From the NCBI GenBank assembly GCA_000697335.1, contig JNEM01011801.1, positions 1 to 53,060 on the forward strand: 53,060 nucleotides of DNA, given 5' to 3'. Each line of letters opens with the position of its first letter. Position 1 is the first letter of the stretch. A program made the translations under genes and the position numbers. This document shows, piece by piece, positions 45,241-53,060 of the stretch. The notes beneath the pieces were generated by a model, which did not search any database, was not told the DNA's origin, and saw only the letters and a program-made list of their open reading frames with translations. The stretch comes from Conidiobolus incongruus B7586 (taxonomy: Eukaryota > Entomophthoromycota > Entomophthoromycetes > Entomophthorales > Conidiobolaceae).

Positions 45241-45389
45241 ATTGAAAATGGAGAATGGGGTATTTCAAATTTCAAATCATTCAATAACCAAAACCTGTTA
45301 ATTTTGTTGATTGAAAATTTAGATAACTTGGAAAATTACGATCAAATCATGAATATATTAAAAATATAATATAGCGATTAGTATAAATA
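45241..45389 (+). promoter_or_regulatory. Family-B promoter
   Basis: AAAATGGAGAATGGGGTATT lies at about 45245-45264, a diverged AGATAACTTGGAAAATT near 45321, and a TATA box (TATAAATA, 45382-45389) 87 bp before the ATG. Confidence 0.55.
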
Positions 45390-45468
45390 TTGAATGTCTG
45401 CTAGCAATATAAAATATCAAACTATATTCTCAAAACTTATCACAAAATTAAATTAATCAATTATCAAC

Positions 45469-45747
45469 ATGGTATCTTTCAAGTCACTTATCTTCGCTTT
45501 TGCTTTGGTCGCTGCTGCTCCTGTCTCTGAGTCTCAATCTGCTGAGTTAACTACCCAATCTGAAGAAAATTTCCCTAACAATGGATGGGGACATAATAAC
45601 TGGGGATACCATGGTGATAACTACTACAGACGTGATTGGTATGGCAATCATGGCAACAACTATTACAGACGAGATTGGTATGGAAACCATGGCAACAACT
45701 ACTACAGACGTGACTGGTATGGCAATCACGGCAACAACTACTACTAA
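45469..45747 (+). CDS. KEX2-type repeat precursor, family B (three identical DWYG peptides)
   Basis: This is an intronless 92-residue protein. The leader MVSFKSLIFAFALVAAA is followed by PVSESQSAELTTQSEENFP and GWGHNNWGYHGDNYY. Three RR-delimited units are all DWYGNHGNNYY. The three unit sequences are identical in protein but differ at several silent positions (for example CATGGC against CACGGC). The peptide has therefore been kept while the DNA drifted, which suggests selection on the product. The last unit ends at the stop. Confidence 0.82.
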   Translation: MVSFKSLIFAFALVAAAPVSESQSAELTTQSEENFPNNGWGHNNWGYHGDNYYRRDWYGNHGNNYYRRDWYGNHGNNYYRRDWYGNHGNNYY

Positions 45748-46749
45748 ATTGATATAACATTATTTACCCTTTTTTCCATATATGCATCAATAAAATCAAA
45801 ATTTTCATATTATTTACAACTATCTAGTAGATAAATCTCAAATTCACATAATGATGATATTTTATATTAATATACAAATTCTTATACTGAATTTTAGTGT
45901 ATATAATGCAATAGTGTATAAAATTAAAAGTTGAATTATTACAATTTAATCTATTAAATATTTTTTATAATATTTATGTTCTAAAAACTCTATAAATCAA
46001 ATAGAGATTTAGGTATTAATTTTATTTTTAATTTTCATCATCAGCCTAATATCACATACTTGTTTCCTTTATTAACATTATGAAATTATCTTATTAAATT
46101 ATACTTGATTGTATATCTTTTAATATTCAAAATCTCATTTATTAAGCATAATTACTACTGGATAAATTTACAATATATTAATAATAATAATATATATATA
46201 TATATAATCATAGTGTATTAATACTTATATTAATACTCTGATATTCAAAATAAATTTTGTTGTTTAAATTTGAAAGATTTTATACCTATTTGTAGAAATA
46301 GGAATTTTTTTAATGTGATAAATTGAATGAAAATACATATCAGCCTTAATTGTAAATTAGTTTAATATAAATATTTATATAATGATATGAAATTTTGCTA
46401 AACTAATAGCACTATATTTAAATTTCAAATAACATTTTTAATAAATTAACTTATCTCTTATACTTAAATTTAGAGATATTTTTTATTATAAATATTTATT
46501 AATCTTTAAAATTAATATTTTGCCCATATCTTAATGAATTTCATTTTCAATTTTAACACATTCACTTAATATCAAAGAAATAAAAAATTAAGTAAAAATA
46601 TTTGATCTGAACTTGAAGTTATATTGAATATTTGGTTTACTATAATATCACATTTAATTAAATTATTTACATTAAAATCATATGTAATAAATAATTTCTT
46701 TGTCAACAAGTCTAAATATGAAATTTTATATTGGAGAAAAGATGGATAT
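45748..46749. other. Intergenic spacer within the array
   Basis: AT-rich, with a short TA tract near 46190-46207. No gene is seen. Confidence 0.5.
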
Positions 46750-46904
46750 GCATTGCAGATGGGGACTGGGGAAATTATTTTTAGTTTGAAATCGAGCAAT
46801 TACCCAAATAATTTAATTTTGTTGGTGGAGAAATTAAGTCACTTGGCATATAGTATATTAGTGATAAAGGTATATGATATGGCAAGTATGACTAGTATAA
46901 ATAG
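46750..46904 (+). promoter_or_regulatory. Family-B promoter with three elements
   Basis: GCAGATGGGGACTGGGGAAA lies at about 46755-46774, AAGTCACTTGGCATA at about 46836-46850, and a TATA box (TATAAATAG, 46896-46904) is 89 bp before the ATG. From 46795 it is nearly identical to the promoter at 43921. Confidence 0.65.
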
Positions 46905-46984
46905 TAAGCATTTCCAAATAATAGTCTACATCAAATAATCCATATTTAAATCTAATCTTACTTTCAAATTAATTAATAATCAAA

Positions 46985-47263
46985 ATGGTGTCTTTCAAGT
47001 CTTTGATCTTCTCCATTGCTTTGATCGCTGCTGCTCCTGCCTCTGAGTCTCAATCTGTTGAGCTAACTACCCAGTCTGAAGAAAATTTCCCTAACAATGG
47101 ATGGGGACATAATAACTGGGGATACCATGGTGATAACTACTACAGACGTGATTGGTATGGAAACCGTGGCAACAACTACTATAGACGTGATTGGTATGGC
47201 AACCATGGTAACAACTATTACAGACGCGATTGGTATGGCAACCACGGAAATAACTACTATTAA
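46985..47263 (+). CDS. KEX2-type repeat precursor, family B (duplicate of 44111 gene)
   Basis: This is a 92-residue protein identical to the one at 44111: leader, ASESQSVEL pro-region, then DWYGNRGNNYY and DWYGNHGNNYY twice, each after RR. Near-identity of DNA with the 44111 gene begins at about 46795 and runs to the last repeat unit, where silent differences appear. It is the last intact gene of the array; two dead copies follow. Confidence 0.82.
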   Translation: MVSFKSLIFSIALIAAAPASESQSVELTTQSEENFPNNGWGHNNWGYHGDNYYRRDWYGNRGNNYYRRDWYGNHGNNYYRRDWYGNHGNNYY

Positions 47264-48720
47264 AGCAGTATATCATTTTCATCCAACCAATTTTTGCATA
47301 TCCATTGATAATAAAAAATACTGTATAATTTTCAATACTTTTGATATGTTATTTTTATATTATAAATATACATGAACATTTATATTGATATAATATTTCG
47401 ATTTTATCAAAACATAAGCTTGTAAATTGATTAAAAGTGTGATTTTATTGATTAAATATTTCTTTGTTCAGCATTTCTATAATTATAATATAACAAATAA
47501 TCAAAATTATCATTGATTATATTAAAATATAAATTTATTATATTTTAAAAATATTATTTTAATATATAGATATTTTGGTTAGATAGTAATCAGTTTTTAC
47601 TATGGCCTTTATCCAATCAATTTAAAAGTTCACTTGAGTATTTATATTTATACTTCACCAATTTTCAGATAAATATCCAAATTATGTTTATTTTCTTGCC
47701 AGATTTTAGAATATATAAGCCATTTTATATTCTAAATTCGAATATAATAATATACTGCTCTATTACTGAAATTATCATGGATATACCTTGATATTACAAT
47801 TTATTGTGATGAAATTACCATTCAAATTACTAATACTATTTACCTCAATCTACTAAAAATTATTAATATATTAAAAAATTTATATGAGTATTTACAGTTT
47901 TTAAACCCGGGAGTTTCATTGACAAAAAAATAATAGATATTAGTAAATCAATAAAAATAAAATATAAATTATGAATTAAAGAGTTAGGTCATATATTTTT
48001 CAATTAATTTCAATTTTTTAATGTTTGAGAAAAATATTATATTAATTTGATTTGAAAATATACATATGTTCTTTCATCATATTAATATTAAAAATTTTAA
48101 CTACATTTCCATAGACTAAAATTCATTATTAATTTTTTTTTTGAAAATAAAATATCGAATAAAAATAATATGAACAAATTGTTTTATACGAATTAACGCT
48201 TTTCAACTCCATATTTAGATAGTTTTATACATTTTTACGATACAAGAACTAGTTCCAAACTCAAGCTAGGGATTGATTTTTATAAAATAGAGCTGATATT
48301 ATAAAAATTGAAAAATCATAGGTTTGACAATATAATTTTATATTCAACTATATCAACAAATAGATATTTTGATATTACAATTTCATTATGAATTAAGTGA
48401 TTAACAATATCCTTATTGGTGGAATAAATTTTCAATTTATTCATAAATTTAAATATATATATATATATATATATATGATTATCCATGTCAAATTATTTCT
48501 TAAAGCTTACAAAATATCATTTATTAATTTCTAAAAATAGAAACTTGATCTGATCATTTTCTGATTTGATCTTTTTGAAATCACCAAAATATTTATTAAA
48601 ATAAATTGAAGAAATTGATGATGACAAATTAAATCTGATCTGAATTTAAAATTAATTATATATTTAAGACAGAGAGATTGATTCCTATCTTTAATGAAAA
48701 GTAGACATAATATTTTAATG
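47264..48720. other. Intergenic AT-rich stretch
   Basis: No gene is seen. A (TA)n tract lies at 48452-48477. Confidence 0.5.
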
Positions 48721-48852
48721 TTATTTATTAGAGAAATAAGCCATTTGGCATACAGTATAATAAATTATATTCTAATAGATTGGGTGAAAGTATCAGTAAT
48801 GTAAATTTGATTTTATTCTTAAACTTGCAATACATCAATCAATAAGGAACTA

Positions 48853-49074
48853 ATGATCGACTTGACACCTTATAATCTATTGATCTTGGTTATTGCTTTG
48901 ACTGCTACGGTTCCAGTTTCTGACTTTCAAAATGGCAAATTAATTTCTCAATTTGAATAAAGATTTCCCGAACAATAGATGGGATTTGGCATCTACTATA
49001 AACGAGATTCGAATGGTAATCATGCCAACATCTACTATAGAAGATAATCGAATTATGCAAATCACAACTTTTAA
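48853..49074 (+). pseudogene. Decayed family-B precursor gene
   Basis: This is a 74-codon frame that still starts with ATG and ends near the expected place. The leader remnant reads LLILVIALTATVPVSDFQNG, and two unit remnants read YYKRDSNGNHANIYYRR. Three internal stops are present (after FE, in the EQ-stop-M position, and directly after the second RR). The Trp of the unit core is lost. An AAGCCATTTGGCATACAG remnant of the CACTTGGCA promoter element remains near 48737. The usual TATA box is not recognisable. Confidence 0.75.
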
Positions 49075-49639
49075 TAAAAGCAAGGGTTATTAATATATTT
49101 TTACTATTTGTAATAATTAAATTTCAATAACAGCTGCATTTATCATAAATTTATCAATATTAAAATTTTTAAATTTTGAAACTGTGAATTTATAATTACT
49201 AAAAAATTTTCATTTAAATCAAAATATTGACGATGAATTTTATTCTTTTGCTGAATACAATTTTAATAATTTGAAATTAATTAATAAAATCTTGGGAACT
49301 GGTATATTTATTATTTATTATTAAAAATATGAATATTTGAAATTTTCGTATACTTAAATACAGATTAGAATCAAATTAGATTTATTATGAATTTAATTAG
49401 GAGATTTGAATATTTTAAGTTAGAACTAATAAATCAAAGTATTACTTTATTAAAACACAACTGTTTGAAACATCAATTATCAATTTTGACTTAAAAAATC
49501 TAACTGAAATTCGAGAAATTTATAATATCTCAAACAATTTGATAGAAATTAAGATCTTTCTTCATCAAACTAGAAAATAGTTTAAATATTTTGAAAAATT
49601 TAAATAATAATAGTGGCTTTGACTGCTAAGTATCGATAC

Positions 49640-49800
49640 TGACCAAGGTACAGAATTTTAAATTTTATTATTTCCCTAATTTTTTAGAGAAGCTGGAATC
49701 AATCAATGATATAATTCAACAATTTATAGTTAAAATCGAAGTCCCAAGCCAACTGTAAAGCATGAACCTCTTGGCTATGAGCAGAACTAGATTAACTTAT
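49640..49800 (+). mobile_element. Fossil fragment of a retroelement integrase
   Basis: A short stretch resembles the integrase core of LTR retrotransposons: a DTDQGTEF motif followed about 15-20 codons later by FFREAGI and a YNSTIYS-like block, in an order recalling Ty1/copia integrases. It is heavily broken, and no LTRs or other parts of an element are recognisable beside it. It lies between the two dead family-B genes. Confidence 0.4.
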
Positions 49801-49905
49801 ATAATCCAAGAACTCGAAGTAACAAAAATACTTATTTAAGAATACTTAATTTTGTGGTCAAACCATTTTATAATATTAACTCAATTTTATTACACAATCG
49901 CTAAA

Positions 49906-50193
49906 ACGGTCTTGTTCAAATATCTTGTCTTCACAATTACACTGGCTGCTGTTGCCTCCATTACAGGCGCAAAAAATACCAAACTTGATGAACACTCTAA
50001 AGGAAGCTACTTTCATGGTGCATGTGGCCACAACAACTGAGACTATCATCATGATAACTACCACAGATGCTGATGAAGTTTGAGAAGTCATCATGACAAT
50101 AGATATTACAGACTTCAGTGAGGGAATGTTAATCACAGGAACTACTAGAGAAGACAATGGGACTAGAGCCATCACTAAGGCAATTACTACTAA
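49906..50193 (+). pseudogene. Decayed family-B precursor gene without indels
   Basis: This is a 96-codon frame of exactly the expected length. The start ATG is ACG. The leader remnant is TVLFKYLVFTITLAAVASIT, followed by a pro-region (GAKNTKLDEHSKGSYF) and HGACGHNN. Unit remnants include NYHR, YYRLQ and RRQWD, with a final HH-stop-GNYY. Seven in-frame stops are present, four at positions that are Trp in the paralogues. Since no insertion or deletion is needed to align it, decay was by substitutions alone. It was originally of the QWGW subtype, like the 17-20 kb genes. Confidence 0.8.
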
Positions 50194-50205
50194 TTGGTAT
50201 ACTTA

Positions 50206-50452
50206 TGTTGTATTTCAAAATTAACCATCCATCTTGGTTCGATAGTTAAACCAATATTATCACTAATTTAAGCAGACTTTGCTAGTCCATAATTATAGGA
50301 TACCATTCACTGAAGCAACTATTTAAACCCAGAAGTGATAAAGATAGAGAGTTTTTTCTGGATATTCTGCTACAATGTCTCAACAGTAAGTTTTAAGTCA
50401 TTCAGGATTAATAATCAATTAACTAAATCGTATTACAAGTACTTTTCTAACA
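50206..50452 (-). mobile_element. LTR-like dispersed repeat R1, copy 3
   Basis: This is 247 bp, the reverse complement of copy 1 at 10121-10368, with high similarity. Its ends are TGTTG...TAACA, a TGTT/AACA inverted pair as in many LTRs. The purine-rich GAATAAAGAGGG flank (minus strand) is also shared with the other copies. It begins 13 bp after the stop position of the dead family-B gene. Confidence 0.5.
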
Positions 50453-51195
50453 ACCCTCTTTATTCAAAAAACTTTTATAAAACTCAACAATTAGAATCAA
50501 GATAGTTATTTAATAAATTTTTAATCTAATTGATCGATTTATCAATTATGATAAATATAATTAAAATCAAATGTTACTCTTCTCTACATCTGGATTAAGG
50601 AATTGTATATAGTATTAATGCCAAGTACTAAATTATAAATCATCTTAGTTTCTTTAAAATAATATCAAATTTAAGGTTATTTCTTTACAATAATCAAGTA
50701 ATATAAATTTCAACCAAACAAGATGTATGTATATAATTAAGATCTTTTTACTCGATTAATTACAATTTATTTCAAATTATTATTATTATGATAAAAGAAA
50801 TTTAATTATGAATATTCAAGAACATATTTCCTATAATCATAAGATATAGAATTTTAAATGGACTCTCAAAATTTTATAAAGATTATACTAATAGCTACAT
50901 AACTATATGATAAGATTTAATATGATTGTAGTAGTGTTTTTTTGACTCGAATTATAAAGTACACAGTTGCTAGCAAATTTTATCAAAGACCTTATATGTA
51001 TACTTAGTAATAAAAAATATGAAATATTTTTCAATTTGGTCTAAGCTAAATAACTAATTAGAAGTATTCATAAGAAATCATTATTCATTTTAAACAAAAA
51101 TCTTATTACTCTGTATTTTAAATAATGGGAATTTTTTGCAATTAAAAATAAATAAACATTTTGATATATAATATAACAAAATAAATTTATAATAT
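50453..51195. other. Intergenic AT-rich stretch
   Basis: I see nothing in it. Confidence 0.5.
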
Positions 51196-52905
51196 AAATT
51201 TAAAAATTTCCTTTATTATCAATAACTTTTCGCTATATTTTTAGCAAACTTCTAACACCTAAAAAATAACTTTTTTTATTAAAGACTGAAATTTAATATT
51301 TAACAAACCAATTAAATTTTGCTGTAGAAATTTTCTTTCTTATAAGCTAGTTTTATAATTACCTAAAATAATTATAATCACATAAGTTATAATTTAAAGA
51401 ATATAGTAGATATAGTATTTTTTTCTAGTTATTTTTAATTAGAAAGTTTTTTATATCTTTAGATCTATATATTTTATAGTTATTATGTAAAATAATAAGT
51501 TTTCTTATAATATATTAAAAACATTAATTAAAAATTCTTTTATTTAAATAAATAATATAAAACTTATTAATAATTGATTTTTCTTCAAAAATTAAATAAA
51601 AGTAATATATATTATTATAATCTATTATAATAATTAAGTTTTATTTATTAACAGAATATTTATTTAATATAATTTATAAAGGGAATTAATTTAATTTAAT
51701 ATTACTTTAAATTTAAACTAATGGAAAATTTTTTAATTTTTGATTTTTTAATATTATTATTAATTTTCAGTAAAAAAAATATAGAACAAATAAAAAAAAT
51801 AAATAATTTTAAAATATATATATATATATATATATAATTTATTTCATTAATAAATTAATTTTTTAAAATTAGTTATATAATTTAATTATCCTTAAACTAA
51901 ATAATAATCATCAAAAGGTTTTTATTTTAATATTATAAAAACTTAACCATAAACCCTTTAAAATTATTTAAAATTTACAAATAGCTTTGAATAATAAAGT
52001 ATTATTTAAATTAACTATTTATTATTTGGTAAATTATTTTAAGGTTAAAAAAGAAACTATCTAGAACCTATTAAAATTTAAAAAACTAACTCTAATTATT
52101 ACTTTGTTAATTATTAATAGAGTGAAAAAATATATTAAAAACACCTTTTTATTTTAGTTAAAGAATTATCTAAGCATTTTAATATTAGATTTATAAGTAT
52201 TTTATATATATTAAAGTTTAAACTCAAATTAATAAATAAGAATAAAAAATAAATATCTTATATTTTAACTAAAGCTTAAAAAAAGCTAGAGTATTTATTA
52301 TTAAACAAAACTTACTAAAATATAATTTGAAGCTTAAACTTTTATAATAAATAATTAGAATTAATAAATCTTTAATTTTTATATATAATCCTTTATTAAA
52401 ACACAAATCAAGATGTTAGATTAAGTTAAATTAACCTCCTTTATAAATCTCTTTAAATAAGAATTTTATTAATAAGTTAATATTAATTATTGTAATAGAT
52501 TATAGTAATATATGCTACTTTTATTTAACTCATGATAAAAAGTTAATTAATAGTAAATTTATATTACTTTTTTAAATCAAAGTATTTTTAATTAATATTC
52601 TTAATATAATTTGAGAAAACCTAATATTTTAAATGATAGTTATAAAAATGCATAAATTTAAAGCTATAAAAAACTTTTTAATTTAAAATAACTGGAAAAA
52701 ACTACTATATCTAGTATATTCTTTAAATTATAACCTATGTGATTATAGTTACTTTAGGTAATTAAAAAATTAGCTTATAAGAAAGAAAATATTTATATAA
52801 AAATTTAATTGATTTGTGAAATATCAAATTTTAATCTTTAATAAAAAAGATTATGTTTTAAGTATTAAATCTTTGTTAAAAATATAACAAAAAATTATTA
52901 ATTTT
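51196..52905 (+). repeat. AT-rich dispersed element R3, copy 3, with long inverted arms
   Basis: The left arm (about 51196-51720) and the reverse complement of the right arm (about 52400-52905) align end to end. Shared landmarks are TTAATATTTAACAAACCAAT against TTTGATATTTCACAAATCAA, then TTTTCTTTCTTATAAGCTA and ATAATCACATA(A/G)GTTATAAT. The unit is about 1.7 kb with arms of about 0.5 kb around a middle that carries CCATAAACCCTTTAAAATTA. It has no coding frame and is extremely AT-rich. It could be a foldback or long-TIR DNA element, or two copies joined head to head. Confidence 0.65.
51813..51836. repeat. (TA)n microsatellite inside R3 copy 3
   Basis: About twelve TA units in the middle segment of the element. 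Confidence 0.9.
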
Positions 52906-53060
52906 AAAAGAAACTATTAATTTTATATTATATATTTATTTTTATATATTATATATTAAGATATTTATTTAATTTGAATTGTAAAAAATTCATATTATTA
53001 AAAATACAAAGTAATATTTTAATTTGTGTTTTAATAAAAGATTATATATAAAGATTTAAG
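52906..53060. other. AT-rich end of window
   Basis: I see nothing in it. Confidence 0.5.

Noticed and set aside
50236-50250. GGTTCGATAGT as a tRNA box B in repeat R1
   Set aside because: No matching box A or stems; the TGTT/AACA ends favour an LTR-like origin.

Overview
The window is eukaryotic, very AT-rich (roughly three quarters or more A+T by eye), and most likely from a fungus. The evidence is short GT-AG introns of about 45-60 nt in every housekeeping gene, a fungal-type ATG15 lipase, NDC80, a dynein light intermediate chain, and small secreted proteins whose layout fits KEX2 processing. An early-diverging lineage such as Conidiobolus or other Entomophthoromycotina would fit the base composition, but that placement is inference and no marker here settles it.

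Layout. 0-8.3 kb: five small intronless secreted-protein genes rich in Asp/Tyr/His/Asn (family A), one interrupted family-A pseudogene and a solo-LTR fossil. 8.3-13 kb: gene desert with an LTR-like repeat and a dead mariner (DD34D) transposon. 13-16.2 kb: an SPX-domain gene and a dynein light intermediate chain gene, convergent. 17.3-20.1 kb: three tandem family-B genes whose starts are exactly 1251 bp apart. 21.3-22.4 kb: a short-chain dehydrogenase. 23-25 kb: repeats. 25.8 kb: a sixth family-A gene on the minus strand. 28.3-30.4 kb: NDC80. 30.8-33.8 kb: an AT-rich repeat and desert. 33.9-35.3 kb: ATG15. 35.9 kb: tRNA-Arg(ACG). 37.0-50.2 kb: a head-to-tail array of seven family-B genes followed by two dead copies. 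50.2-53 kb: an LTR-like repeat and a 1.7-kb AT-rich element with inverted arms of about 0.5 kb.

The most interesting system is the pair of secreted families. Both share the leader MV(S/A)FKSLIF...A(S/A)P(L/V)(P/S)E and a similar promoter: a TTGGAG box about 200-330 bp upstream, often a CACTTGGCA element, and a TATA box 73-90 bp before the ATG. Family B has the layout of KEX2-processed repeat precursors such as yeast alpha-factor: signal peptide, acidic pro-region, then 1-4 repeats split by Arg-Arg. The last repeat stops exactly where the others would end after RR removal. Predicted products are 11-16-residue Trp/Tyr/His/Gly/Asn peptides, e.g. QWGWGGHHGGNYY, DWYGNHGNNYY and GWYGYHGNNYH. Family A replaces the RR repeats with an Asp/His/Tyr/Asn-rich tail. 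The gene at 146-394 looks intermediate between the two.

The housekeeping genes have no evident link to the peptide families. No processing enzyme, receptor or tailoring enzyme is seen in the window. Pheromone, RiPP-like, antimicrobial and metal-binding roles all remain open.
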